Shown: positions 52,285 to 61,784, numbered from the stretch's first letter. The stretch is 64,000 nt of DNA from CBDBND01 sp965207985 (GCA_965207985.1 CBDBND010000017.1:62001-126000); one strand, 5' to 3'. Notes: a model not told the origin generated them from the letters alone. Translations and numbers: made by a program.

Positions 52285-53982
52285 ATGGCTGCTAAGGTCC
52301 GTAAAGGGTTTGTCAACGTGGGCGCCTGTCAGGTGCATTACCGCACGGCCGGGTCTGGCCCACCGATCATTCTGCTGCATGACTCACCGCGGTCATCCGT
52401 CCTTCACATCCCGCTGCTGGAACATTTCGGTGATCGGTTCACGGCCATCGCCATTGACACCCCGGGCTACGGCAACTCGACGGCCCTTCCTCCCGAGCCC
52501 CGGCCGGAGATTTCAGACTTCGCCGGTGCCTTGGCCGAAACCATTGTCGGCTTCGGCGTGGAGCGCTGCCCGGTTTACGGTTTTCACACCAGTTCGAAAA
52601 TTCTTCTGGAGTTCGCCGCCAATCATCCCGAGCGGGTGGCGGTCGCCATCATGGACGGCTTGTCCCTGCCGCCGGGGGATACGGATCACGCCTTTATCAA
52701 GAGTTATATGCGGCCCTTCCAAGTAACGGACACGGGCAGTTACCTGGCGGAGGAGTGGACCCGGGTACGTGACTTCCAGCGCTGGTTCCCGTGGTTTGCC
52801 AAAAGCAAAGCGACCCGCCTGCCAGTGCCGCTGCGGCCTATGTCCTACATGCACGAATACTGCATGGATTTGTTCATGGCCGGGCCCAACTTCTCCGACG
52901 TCTACTCGGCGGCCATGCGCTACAAAGCACCTCCCGTCGTGCCGACGCTCAAGGCCCGCTGTGTGTTCATGGCCCGGGAAGACGATGTGCTCTACGCCTT
53001 TCTCGACGCCTTGCCTGATCCCTTGCCGGAGGGCAGCACCGTCGAACGGCTGTCGCCTGACAAGGAAGCCTGGAAGGCGCGGCTGGGAGAATTGTTCAAC
53101 GAGTATGCGGATTTTGACGGCGCCGGCGATTTTGCCCCGCCCGATCCGCTCAAGGACCCGCTTGGCGGCAATGCCGTCACCAAAGGCTACGTGACCACCG
53201 ACATGGGCCAAGTGCTGGTGCGCCGGGCCGGAAGCGGTGATGGACCACCCGTCGTCTTTTTGCATGACCTCCCCGGCAGTGCCCGCGCCGATGAAACCTT
53301 TATCAAAGCACTGGGCCGGGGCCGCCCCGCATTCGGAATGGATTTGCCGGGAAGTAACGATTCCGATCCGCTTTCTGAACCGACACCGGACACTTACGCA
53401 AAACAAATCATTGCGGTGCTGGACGAGCTTGGTCTGGATCAAGTGGATCTGGTGGCGGTGGGGATGACCACGCCCCTCGCCGCTCACGTGGCGGCAAACC
53501 ATGGCAACCGTATCCACAAATTGGCTCTCGATGCCGTGGTCCTGGCAGGTGAGGAACTGCGCACGGAAATGAAAGTGAATTACCTGCCCGATCTGCGCCC
53601 GCTAATGGATGGATCGCACCTACACCGCTGCTGGCACATGCTCCGCGATCAGGCGGTGCATTGGCCTTGGTACGACGGCGGTGTGGATACGGTGCGCATG
53701 ATCACGCCCGACATGGAACCCCATGTGCTCAACATGCGCTTGATTGATACTTTGAAACAATGGGACCACGCCGGAGATGCCATCGCTGCGGCGTTGGAGG
53801 TGGACGTCAAAGCGTTGCTTGGTCAAATCAAGCTGCCCACGATGGTCTTCAAAGCGGACGATGATGTGCGCTACCAGAACGCGGGAGATGCTGTAAAAGC
53901 ATTGAAAGCCGGTGAAGCTGTGACCCGGCCCTTTGATGCAGTCGAGCGCGCTGGATCGATACTCGCGTTTCTCAACAGCTGA
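52285..53982 (+). CDS. Tandem alpha/beta-hydrolase fold protein with altered nucleophile sites
   Basis: This 565-residue protein contains two alpha/beta-hydrolase domains (about 1-285 and 290-565). Each has the oxyanion-type HD motif (IILLHDSPRSS and VVFLHDLPGSA). The nucleophile elbow of domain 1 reads YGFHTSSK and of domain 2 AVGMTTPL. Aligned to the GxSxG elbow, the Ser is replaced by His and Met. Either chemistry does not use a serine or the domains are non-catalytic. C-terminal loops hold PTMVFKADDDVRYQNAGDAV, where the acid residue could lie. It is preceded by an MFS gene and followed by a VOC gene. Confidence 0.8.
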   Translation: MAAKVRKGFVNVGACQVHYRTAGSGPPIILLHDSPRSSVLHIPLLEHFGDRFTAIAIDTPGYGNSTALPPEPRPEISDFAGALAETIVGFGVERCPVYGFHTSSKILLEFAANHPERVAVAIMDGLSLPPGDTDHAFIKSYMRPFQVTDTGSYLAEEWTRVRDFQRWFPWFAKSKATRLPVPLRPMSYMHEYCMDLFMAGPNFSDVYSAAMRYKAPPVVPTLKARCVFMAREDDVLYAFLDALPDPLPEGSTVERLSPDKEAWKARLGELFNEYADFDGAGDFAPPDPLKDPLGGNAVTKGYVTTDMGQVLVRRAGSGDGPPVVFLHDLPGSARADETFIKALGRGRPAFGMDLPGSNDSDPLSEPTPDTYAKQIIAVLDELGLDQVDLVAVGMTTPLAAHVAANHGNRIHKLALDAVVLAGEELRTEMKVNYLPDLRPLMDGSHLHRCWHMLRDQAVHWPWYDGGVDTVRMITPDMEPHVLNMRLIDTLKQWDHAGDAIAAALEVDVKALLGQIKLPTMVFKADDDVRYQNAGDAVKALKAGEAVTRPFDAVERAGSILAFLNS

Positions 53983-53999
53983 AGGACGGAAGAGGATTC

Positions 54000-54506
54000 G
54001 TGAACACGAGTCAATCACAGAATTCCGCTGTTGTGCGCCGGGCCACTCTCTTGGTGCGCAGTCTTGATCGCAGTTTGAAGTTTTACGAGCAGGTATTCGG
54101 TCTCACCCGTTACACGGAACTGGAAGTAGATTTGGACCGGGTGCCTTTCTTTCCCGTCGGACCGGAACCACGGACGGGCAGCAGCGGCTTTGTCATTCTG
54201 CGCGGTGAACACCCTCTAGTGGGTATGATCGGCCTCATGGAAATTCGCGATCCACCCCTCGAAGACCCACCCCACGACGTGCGCCGTCTCGGCATCGGCA
54301 GCGTTGCGCTGGTGCTGTCCGTCGCCGACGCGGACGTAGCCGCCGTCGCCGTTGCAGAAAACGGTGGTACGGTTCTCATGCCAGTGACTACGGCACGTAA
54401 TCTCGGCGATGAAGACGGCGGTTTCGTGCCTGCCAAACTGTTTATGGCCCAGGATCCCGACGGCTATTTTCTCGAAGCGTTTGAACCAATTTCAGAGGCC
54501 GACTAA
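54000..54506 (+). CDS. VOC superfamily protein
   Basis: This 168-residue glyoxalase-like protein starts RRATLLVRSLDRSLKFYEQVFG and ends AQDPDGYFLEAFEP, the classic two-module pattern with VALVLSVADADVAAVAVAEN starting the second half. It has a metal-type His/Glu layout but no clear activity. Start GTG at 54000 lies 17 bases after the tandem hydrolase, and its stop is directly followed by the next start (54507). The run 52285-56084 is probably one transcript. Confidence 0.8.
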   Translation: MNTSQSQNSAVVRRATLLVRSLDRSLKFYEQVFGLTRYTELEVDLDRVPFFPVGPEPRTGSSGFVILRGEHPLVGMIGLMEIRDPPLEDPPHDVRRLGIGSVALVLSVADADVAAVAVAENGGTVLMPVTTARNLGDEDGGFVPAKLFMAQDPDGYFLEAFEPISEAD

Positions 54507-56084
54507 GTGAATCAAATCCAGCATGAGTCTGTGATTTCCACCTTGGCTGGCACTGTCGGCGCCGACCACGTCCTTCATGACGAACAGTCCCAGTCTCTGT
54601 TTTCAACGGATTTGTTTTATGAGGGCGCGCCGCCATTGTGCGTCGTAAGTCCGGCCACGCTGGAGGAACTGGCGCAAACCGTGCACGCGATCACGACAAG
54701 CGGATGCGCCATTGTCCCTCGGGGTGGCGGATTGTCCTACTCGGCAGGATATGTGGCGGATCGAACCGACGCCGTGCTTTTGGATATGCGCCGGATCGAT
54801 CGCATTGTCGAGATCAATGAAGAGGATCTGTTTGTCACCGTCGAAGCGGGTATCACCTGGGCAGCTCTCAACGATGCTCTTGCGGCAAAAGGGCTGAGAA
54901 CACCGTTTTGGGGGACAGGGTCGGGTAAATATGCCACCGTTGGCGGCGCCCTGTCGCAACACGCCATCAACTATGGAACAGGTCAGTTTGGCTTGGTCGC
55001 GCAGTCCGTGCTTGGTTTGAGTGTGGTCATTGCCGACGGCTCCTTCTTGGTGACGGGCTCCGGCGGCACCAACGAAAACCCCACGCCTTTTTTTCGCCAC
55101 TACGGACCGGACCTGACCGGTCTCTTCGTCGGCGATAGTGGTGCGTTCGGCATCAAAGCCAAGGCAACGTTGCAACTCATCCGCCGGCCGCCGGTCACCC
55201 TGCATGCCTCTTATGAATACGACACCATCGACGCGTTCCGCCGGGCGATTAGTGAAGTGGCCCGCTGTCACGTGGTTTCGGAGTGTTTTGGCTTTGATCC
55301 CAGTTTTCCCACGATGCGCACGACCTACGCCGGGATTAAGGACGGTCTGAAATTGCTGGCCGGAGTCGCCAAGGCTGAGGGATCGGTGTTAAGCGGAGTC
55401 AAAGAGGCGGTCTCCGTGGCGGTGGCTGGTGACTCCTATTTGAAGGACCTCGGTTATTCCATCCATGTCACCGTGGATGGCCGGGACGAAGAGGATGCGG
55501 GGTCCAAAATGGCCATAGCGCAGGAGGCGCTTAGACAAGGCGGCAAAGAAACCGAAGCCAGTATCACCAAAGTCATGCGCGGTACGCCGTTTCCCGATGC
55601 CAACATTGCCGTCGGCCATGAGGGGGAACGGTGGATTCCCATGCACGGGATCGTTCCCCATTCCCGTTTGGAGGCGCTGCTCTCCAGCCTTCATGACTTC
55701 ATGGACGAACGAAAGGATATCCTTGAACAGCACAATATCAGCTGGAGTTTCGTCTGCGTGCTTGTGGGTTTGTCTGGCGTTTTGATTGAGCCGAATTTGT
55801 ATTGGCGGGACCAACGTCCACCAATGCTGGACGGTTATTTGTCCGAAGACCATATCAAAGACAAACCAACATACCCGGAAGATTTGGAGGCACGCGCGGC
55901 GGTAAAGTCCTTACGCGAGGGGATGATTGCCCTGTTCCAATCGCTGGGCGGTGTGCATATGCAAATCGGGCGGGTTTATCCCTATTTGGAAAGCCAAGGC
56001 CCAGAAATGCAGGCCTTGCTGAAAACCCTCAAAGCCCACCTTGACCCCCGTGGTCTCATGAACCCAGGATCACTTAAACTTTGA
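54507..56084 (+). CDS. FAD-linked oxidase (glycolate/D-lactate dehydrogenase type)
   Basis: This 525-residue flavoprotein has the FAD_binding_4 domain: VVSPATLEELAQTVHAI, then PRGGGLSYSAGYVADRTDAV, VEAGITWAALNDALAAKGLR, and TVGGALSQHAINYGTGQFG. The C-terminal oxidase domain ends HLDPRGLMNPGSLKL, matching the HMxHxxK-like closing of VAO-type enzymes. It should oxidise a 2-hydroxy acid or similar; the exact substrate is unknown. Start GTG at 54507 follows the VOC stop with no gap. Confidence 0.87.
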   Translation: MNQIQHESVISTLAGTVGADHVLHDEQSQSLFSTDLFYEGAPPLCVVSPATLEELAQTVHAITTSGCAIVPRGGGLSYSAGYVADRTDAVLLDMRRIDRIVEINEEDLFVTVEAGITWAALNDALAAKGLRTPFWGTGSGKYATVGGALSQHAINYGTGQFGLVAQSVLGLSVVIADGSFLVTGSGGTNENPTPFFRHYGPDLTGLFVGDSGAFGIKAKATLQLIRRPPVTLHASYEYDTIDAFRRAISEVARCHVVSECFGFDPSFPTMRTTYAGIKDGLKLLAGVAKAEGSVLSGVKEAVSVAVAGDSYLKDLGYSIHVTVDGRDEEDAGSKMAIAQEALRQGGKETEASITKVMRGTPFPDANIAVGHEGERWIPMHGIVPHSRLEALLSSLHDFMDERKDILEQHNISWSFVCVLVGLSGVLIEPNLYWRDQRPPMLDGYLSEDHIKDKPTYPEDLEARAAVKSLREGMIALFQSLGGVHMQIGRVYPYLESQGPEMQALLKTLKAHLDPRGLMNPGSLKL

Positions 56085-56114
56085 AGACACGTTTTTGAGT
56101 GGTGGGACACTAGG

Positions 56115-57128
56115 GTGCGTCTTTTTATCACTGCTTTGGTTTTGGTCGGTGCGATGCAGGTATCGCCCCTGCGAGCGGCCGACAAAATTCCCGCGACCAT
56201 TGCCGCGTTTTCTTCAACAGCGCTGGCCGCCGATGACTTTTACTTGAATATGGCGGCTGAATTGGAGAACGCGCCGGGCAATCCATTCGATGTGCGGGCC
56301 TTGGTGCGCGGTGAACTGGGATCGGATGAAGCCCATTTCTATGCGCTGCGCCGCGGCCGTATCCAGATCGCCGGGGTGGGGTTCCAATCCGTTTCCACGG
56401 CCGTGCCTGAATTGACGCTATTAAACGGTGCCTATCTGTTCGACGGTTGGGAAGAAGTGGACTTTGTTTATGAGACGGCGGTCATTCCCTTTGTCGATGC
56501 CCTGCTGGCCGAACATGGCATCAAAGGCATCCGTCATTACGGGGCAGCCTGGCACGGTGTCTATGCCAAGGAGCCCATTCGCACACCCGCGGAAGCAGAA
56601 GGAAAGCGGTTCCGTGCGTTGATCGATCCATCTTCACAGTTATTCGTTGCCGCGCTTAACGCAGATATGTTTCAGGTCGCCATGACCGACGTGGTGACAG
56701 CATTGCAAACGGGTTTACTGGAAGCGGGGGATACCAATGCCCACGTCTATACCATGACGGGAACATCAACCGAGGCACCCTACTTCACCCAGACGCGCCA
56801 CACACCAACCATCATTACCGTGATTGCCAACTTGTCCTGGTGGAACGTGTTGACACCGGATCAGCAAAACTTGGTTGAGGCGTCTCATCCATCCATGCGG
56901 GTCGCGGGTGCGGCGTTGCGTGCCGACGCGGAACGCATGATGGCGCAAGCGGCCGCGGATCACGCAACTCTTATTGAACCAACGGAAGCGGAGTTGGCGG
57001 CCTGGCGTTCCGTCGGACAATCCACCCACCGTGCTTTGATCGACGCCGCCGGCGGGCGGGCGCAGGAACTCTACGACGTGGTCATGGAAGCCAAACACGC
57101 TTACCAGAGAACTTTGGACGATCCATGA
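56115..57128 (+). CDS. TRAP transporter substrate-binding protein (DctP family)
   Basis: This 337-residue protein starts with a signal peptide (LFITALVLVGAMQVSPLRAA, start GTG) and shows the TRAP periplasmic binding fold: PFDVRALVRGELGSDEAHFY, IRTPAEAEGKRFRALIDPSS, VTALQTGLLEAGDTNAHVYT and LSWWNVLTPDQQNLVEASH. DctP proteins bind acids such as C4-dicarboxylates, but also aromatics and keto acids. No DctQ or DctM gene lies nearby in this window. It ends 4 bases inside the GNAT gene start. Confidence 0.86.
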   Translation: MRLFITALVLVGAMQVSPLRAADKIPATIAAFSSTALAADDFYLNMAAELENAPGNPFDVRALVRGELGSDEAHFYALRRGRIQIAGVGFQSVSTAVPELTLLNGAYLFDGWEEVDFVYETAVIPFVDALLAEHGIKGIRHYGAAWHGVYAKEPIRTPAEAEGKRFRALIDPSSQLFVAALNADMFQVAMTDVVTALQTGLLEAGDTNAHVYTMTGTSTEAPYFTQTRHTPTIITVIANLSWWNVLTPDQQNLVEASHPSMRVAGAALRADAERMMAQAAADHATLIEPTEAELAAWRSVGQSTHRALIDAAGGRAQELYDVVMEAKHAYQRTLDDP

Positions 57129-57589
57129 GCGCGCCGATTCTTACCTTTAGAAGCGCGGTAGACAAGGACCTGTCCCGTTTGATTGCGCTCCTCAAAGACG
57201 ATGCCATTGCCGCCGGCCGTGAAACTCCAATCGACAAGGAAGACACTGCATATGCCTCTGCGTTCCAAACCATCACTGACGATCCCAACAACGACATCAT
57301 CGTTGCTGAACAGGACGGAGACATTGTCGGCTGCCTGCAGATGACTTTGATTCCGGGCCTGGGGCGTCAAGGCGCTTTGCGCCTGCAGTTGGAGACCGTT
57401 CGCGTTGACAAGCAACATCAGAATCAAGGTGTCGGTACCGCTTTGATTAAGCATGCCGTCGACTTAGGCCGGGAGAACGGAGTGCGCCTGGTCCAACTGA
57501 CCACGGATAAACGCCGTACGGACGCCCATCGTTTTTATGAACGGCTTGGCTTCCAGGCGACCCACGAGGGGTACAAGATGTCTCTATGA
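57125..57589 (+). CDS. GNAT family N-acetyltransferase
   Basis: This 154-residue acetyltransferase carries the acetyl-CoA loop in VRVDKQHQNQGVGTALIKHA and the C-terminal helix-strand LTTDKRRTDAHRFYERLGFQ. Substrate is unknown. It overlaps the DctP stop and the MFS start by 4 bases each, so the three genes form one tightly coupled operon. Confidence 0.88.
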   Translation: MSAPILTFRSAVDKDLSRLIALLKDDAIAAGRETPIDKEDTAYASAFQTITDDPNNDIIVAEQDGDIVGCLQMTLIPGLGRQGALRLQLETVRVDKQHQNQGVGTALIKHAVDLGRENGVRLVQLTTDKRRTDAHRFYERLGFQATHEGYKMSL

Positions 57590-58827
57590 CTTCCCGTTTG
57601 TTTGATTTTTCCGCTTCCCGCCGTGCCCTTACCAACCGCAACTTTGCCATCTTCACAGCCGGCAACATCATTTCCCTCACCGGCACTTGGATACAGCGGC
57701 TCGCCCAGGGCTGGCTGGTGTGGGAGCTGACGGGCTCGGGCACGTGGCTGGGGGCTGTGGCCGTGGCGGAGTTTTTACCCTCCATTATCGTTACACCCCT
57801 TGTCGGCGCGCTGTCTGACCGTTACGACCGGCGCCTGCTATCCATCATCGGACAAGTCCTCGCCGGTCTTCAGGCTGCGGTGCTGTGCATCATCACGGCG
57901 CTCGGTGTGGTTACGCCGCAACTTGTCTTTGCTTTGGCCGTCTTCGGCGGAATTGTCTTTCCGCTGGTGCAAGCTGCCCGCTTGACCTTGGTGCCGTCTT
58001 TGCTGGACAAAGAGGATATGACGCCGGCCATTGCCATCACGGCGATCATTTTCAACGTCACCCGCATTGTCGGACCGGCCTTGGCCGGCGTGATCATCGC
58101 AACCTTCGGTGCCGCCACTGCATTCGGCATCAATGCTGTGTCCTTTATCGCCGTCATTTTCGCTCTGACCGTTCTCGACATCAGGCCTGAGGATTATCAA
58201 ACGGTGCAACGGACCAGTCTGACCACCGACATGGTGGACGGCTGGCGTTACACCCTCAGCCATCCGGCCATCGGTCCGCTCATGGGGCTGTGGACCACGG
58301 CTTGTATGTTGACCATTCCTGTTCAACACCTTCTGCCGGGCATTATCGATACCTTCTATAACGGCGGGCCTGAGATGCTGGCCGCTTTCACTTCGACTAT
58401 GGGAGCCGCTGCGTTACTCACGGGCCTGTGGCTGGCCCAGCGTTCCGGCGCCAAGGGCATGACCGTCATTACCCTGGTGGCCACGCTCGGCTCCGGTGTG
58501 TTCACTGCAGCCTTTGCCGCAAACAATACATTGTGGCTGGCCTATGGACTGATCGGACTTTTAGGTCTGTTTGGATCCATCATCGGCACGACTTCGCAGA
58601 CCTTGATACAAACCGCCGTGGCGGAAGCCTACCGGGGCCGGGCCATCAGTGTGTGGTACACCGCCGTCAACGGCGGCCAGGCCTTGGGCGCCCTGATGCT
58701 CGGCGCCGCTGCTGAGTTGTATGGCTTTGGCATCCCGCTCATCGCCGGTGGTGTTATCACCGCACTCTGGGCCGTCACACTCCTCCCCAAACGCGGTCGC
58801 TACGCTGCCATTCTGGAGAAAGTTTAA
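57586..58827 (+). CDS. MFS transporter, EntS-like
   Basis: This 413-residue protein has twelve hydrophobic stretches. It starts RALTNRNFAIFTAGNIISLTG and GTWIQRLAQGWLVWELTGSG, typical of the MFS_3/EntS group, with motif A in GALSDRYDRRLLS. EntS exports enterobactin in E. coli; many members export other siderophores or drugs. Its substrate is not evident. It ends 4 bases inside the convergent tandem nitrilase gene. Confidence 0.87.
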   Translation: MTSRLFDFSASRRALTNRNFAIFTAGNIISLTGTWIQRLAQGWLVWELTGSGTWLGAVAVAEFLPSIIVTPLVGALSDRYDRRLLSIIGQVLAGLQAAVLCIITALGVVTPQLVFALAVFGGIVFPLVQAARLTLVPSLLDKEDMTPAIAITAIIFNVTRIVGPALAGVIIATFGAATAFGINAVSFIAVIFALTVLDIRPEDYQTVQRTSLTTDMVDGWRYTLSHPAIGPLMGLWTTACMLTIPVQHLLPGIIDTFYNGGPEMLAAFTSTMGAAALLTGLWLAQRSGAKGMTVITLVATLGSGVFTAAFAANNTLWLAYGLIGLLGLFGSIIGTTSQTLIQTAVAEAYRGRAISVWYTAVNGGQALGALMLGAAAELYGFGIPLIAGGVITALWAVTLLPKRGRYAAILEKV

Positions 58828-60593
58828 GCCGCTTTGGAGCCGAAGTTGGAGGGCGCCCGGTAAATGCCTTCGTTGCGGTAGCGTTCCATGGTTTTCATAA
58901 CCACACCGATACCTTCCGCCGCCGTCTCGGTCGGTTTTTCAAGCGCCCAGTCCAGCGGGAAACCCTCATGGCTGCGGTACATTTCCGCCGCCGTTTCGAA
59001 GTCGATCTTATCGATCACCGATACGCCCTTGTCACGCCGGGCGCGACGCAGGCCTTCGATGTCCACCCGCGCGACCAACGGCACTTCGCCGCCCGTATCG
59101 GCGACGGCGACGGTGCGGCCATCGGGCCCGATCAGTTTCGAGAATCCGCGATGAAAAAAAGTGGTCGGCGCATCAGCAGTGGACGACTCACAACCGGCGT
59201 TGGCGCTGGCGATATAAATCTGATTCTCCGCCGCATGGGCGCACTTGGCGAGATCCCACGGCGTGCGGTGGCCGTTATGGGGTTCGCCGGTGGGATAGAT
59301 AATCAGCTCTGCGCCACGCAAGGTGAGCGAGCGCCACAGCTCGGGGAAGTTGGTATCGTAACAAATGCAGGTGCCCAAAGTGCCGATGTCCGTTTCCACC
59401 ACGGGGAACAGCCCGTCTTCGCCGTAGCGCTGGACATATTCAGAGTACACATTGCCCGGTGTGGTGTTGTTCAACAGACCGTTGATGTCGCCGCACTGGA
59501 TTTTGCGGTACTTGTGAATCACGTCTCCCGACGGATTGATGATGAACGCGGTGTTGAACCAGCGCCGCGGCCAGTCGGGGTCGTATTCAAAGATGGCGCC
59601 GCCGACGTAAGAACCGATTTCCTGTGCGAACGTTTGCAGCCGTTCAAAGTGAGGGCCGTCCATGCGAATACCCACTTTGGGCCAAAAGTCGTCCACCGAT
59701 TTGTCGAAACTGGCGCCGGTCATCCAGTACTCGGGAAAGACCACCAGTTTGACCTCGGGCCGGCCGGCGAATTTGCGTGCCAGGCCGAGACTGCGGTCCA
59801 GGTTCATGGAAATAATCTCATCGGCCGTTTCCACGCTGGACGCCGTGGTGATGTGCGCTTGGGTCAAAAGTACCTGATAGGGCGCCATGGGTTCCTTGGC
59901 TTCTGTCGCCCAATCCTTGGCCCGGGCGGGCGCGCGGTTGTATTCCACCGCGTAGAGTTTGGTACGCAGCTGAGCCGGGAAATTGAGCATGGGCGTGGTA
60001 CGCCAGGTGCGCAGGGTGTCGAGATCGATCTTGGTTGCCACCGCATCTGTCTCCGAGCCGCCGGACACGATTTCATATCCACGGGAGTCCCACATGCCTG
60101 ACGTGCCGCCGGCGGAGGCCACCAACAACGCAGCCAGATTTTCGTAAGCCCGGGCGGACCGGGCGATGGCGCGGGCGTGCGTGTTGGCGTCGGGCCGTTC
60201 ACGCACGGGGTTGAGAATAATTTCCGCGCCGGCAAGGGCGTGCCCGCGCACCACCTCATGACAGCGGATGTCGTCCCCGACGACGACAGCGAGATCACCG
60301 ATGTCAGTTTGGAGCACGGGATAGAGCCCGTCGGCTTCAGGCAGCAGATTTTTCCCTTTAGGCGAAATCAAAAAGGCTTTCGCCCCAACGGCACCGGCGA
60401 TATGGACGTCAAAATGGGTGGCCGTATCGGACAGACTGGCGCGCACCTCGTCGGCGTCTTCTCCCGTCGGCAGCTGTGGCACGATAACCAGCTTGAGATC
60501 GTCATAGTCGGCAGCCACGTCGGAGATGCGGCTGTGCCAGTCATCACCGGTCGGTTTCGGTCCATCGGTCAGGCAGGCAGCGGTGTAGCGCAT
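58824..60593 (-). CDS. Tandem carbon-nitrogen hydrolase with a degenerate first domain
   Basis: This 589-residue protein has two nitrilase-superfamily domains. The second (from about 235) has a complete triad: E288 in VFPEYW, K364 in KYRKIQ and C411 in GTCICYDTNFPELW. In the first (about 1-200) the equivalent positions are Q40 (VIVPQ) and G106 (VVVGDDIRC), so it should be inactive. The activity is amidase or nitrilase-like with unknown substrate. I chose MRYTAACLTDG at 60593; the longer frame is not family-like. Confidence 0.82.
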   Translation of the reverse strand: MRYTAACLTDGPKPTGDDWHSRISDVAADYDDLKLVIVPQLPTGEDADEVRASLSDTATHFDVHIAGAVGAKAFLISPKGKNLLPEADGLYPVLQTDIGDLAVVVGDDIRCHEVVRGHALAGAEIILNPVRERPDANTHARAIARSARAYENLAALLVASAGGTSGMWDSRGYEIVSGGSETDAVATKIDLDTLRTWRTTPMLNFPAQLRTKLYAVEYNRAPARAKDWATEAKEPMAPYQVLLTQAHITTASSVETADEIISMNLDRSLGLARKFAGRPEVKLVVFPEYWMTGASFDKSVDDFWPKVGIRMDGPHFERLQTFAQEIGSYVGGAIFEYDPDWPRRWFNTAFIINPSGDVIHKYRKIQCGDINGLLNNTTPGNVYSEYVQRYGEDGLFPVVETDIGTLGTCICYDTNFPELWRSLTLRGAELIIYPTGEPHNGHRTPWDLAKCAHAAENQIYIASANAGCESSTADAPTTFFHRGFSKLIGPDGRTVAVADTGGEVPLVARVDIEGLRRARRDKGVSVIDKIDFETAAEMYRSHEGFPLDWALEKPTETAAEGIGVVMKTMERYRNEGIYRAPSNFGSKAA

Positions 60594-60699
60594 GGTTCGT
60601 CCCTCAAGAATTTTGATCGTCTTGGCCCTCATCCTGAAACGGGGCTCGGCCAGCGACAAATGAACCTACGGCCCTGTTCAACAGGCGAGCCAGGCCCCG

Positions 60700-61158
60700 T
60701 TACGCAGTTTGCTTTTGGCGGTGCGCGAACGCCTGGTCGACGGCCCAACGCTGGCAGTCCTCCGTCAGCGTCGCTTGAGCCTCGTCCGGTGTCAGCCATT
60801 CGGGGCGATGATGTTCCGATTGGGCCTGCACATTGATGCGATCCAGAGAGACGAAATAGAACCGTTCCTTTTTGAGAAACGCTTCGCCGTCTTCGAATGG
60901 GCCGAAATATTGCGCCCCTTCACAGAGAAAACTGCTGGCCGTTACCTTGGCACCCAGCTCCTCTTGGCCTTCCCGGGCGAGACAACATAAGTCCGTTTCT
61001 CCATCCTGCATGCCGCCGCCGGGCAGAAAGCAACCCCACCGGCCGTGAACCACAAGCACTCGGCCGAAGGTATCGAAGGCGAAACCGTAAGCGCCGGGTC
61101 GATCGACATATTTGACGCCGGGTTCGGGTGTGCCGAAGGCGGAAATTGAGTGGGACAC
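60700..61158 (-). CDS. NUDIX hydrolase
   Basis: This 152-residue protein contains a complete NUDIX box: GGMQDGE, then TDLCCLAREGQEELGA, which has the G(5x)E(7x)REUxEExGU pattern. It probably hydrolyses a nucleoside diphosphate derivative. It is not the lost rppH. It starts 12 bases from the end of the neighbouring cupin gene, both on the minus strand, and is 106 bases from the tandem nitrilase gene. Confidence 0.88.
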   Translation of the reverse strand: MSHSISAFGTPEPGVKYVDRPGAYGFAFDTFGRVLVVHGRWGCFLPGGGMQDGETDLCCLAREGQEELGAKVTASSFLCEGAQYFGPFEDGEAFLKKERFYFVSLDRINVQAQSEHHRPEWLTPDEAQATLTEDCQRWAVDQAFAHRQKQTA

Positions 61159-61169
61159 AAGGGCGTTCC

Positions 61170-61517
61170 TTACGCTAACGGCTTATAGTGCCGGTTGCCG
61201 GAGGAAAAGGCGAGCATGAGCACCGCTTCCGTATTGCCTGTGTTGCGTACACTATGGGGAGTGTATGGACTGAACACTTGAGTTTCACCAGTCGTAAGGG
61301 CAACGGGTTCGGCGTCGTCCACCAAGAGGTCGACAGACCCTGCAAGGACGTGGAGAATTTCCGAACAATTGTCGTGCCGATGCTTGGGCGACACCGCGCC
61401 GGCTTTCAATACCATCCGCGCCAGCGACGCGCCAACACCAGGGTCGGAGGCGTGGTCGGCGAGCCACTCCATGCGGCCCCAGTCATACTCTTCGATGCGC
61501 GGCAGCGAACCGGACAT
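61170..61517 (-). CDS. Small cupin-domain protein
   Basis: This 115-residue single-barrel cupin has the metal motif KHRHDNCSEILHVLAGSVDL and the closing motif FSPYTPHSVRNTGNTEAVL. That is the standard two-motif cupin. Start MSGSLPRIEEY at 61517 is preferred; upstream residues to 61658 look non-coding. It is followed by the NUDIX gene in the same direction. Role unknown; such proteins often are isomerases, sensors or binding proteins. Confidence 0.75.
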   Translation of the reverse strand: MSGSLPRIEEYDWGRMEWLADHASDPGVGASLARMVLKAGAVSPKHRHDNCSEILHVLAGSVDLLVDDAEPVALTTGETQVFSPYTPHSVRNTGNTEAVLMLAFSSGNRHYKPLA

Positions 61518-61784
61518 AGTGTTTGATAATCCGATTGTCCTTGATCCTGTCAGGGTGTCGTCGGTATACCACGACTCCCGAAATCGCCGGAGAAAGGAAA
61601 GGTTCTTTATGACGATTGTTGTGTCCCGTTTGGCTGGCCGGAGCGACGCCACCCGCACGTAAAGGGAACGGCCCCCTTTGGATTATCCTTAGGGGACAGT
61701 CTCACCCCGGTCAGTGAATTCACCATGCTGCCCTTATTCATCCGGTGGCGGCCGTTTCCTCTGTTTTTCCGGGACTACACTGTC

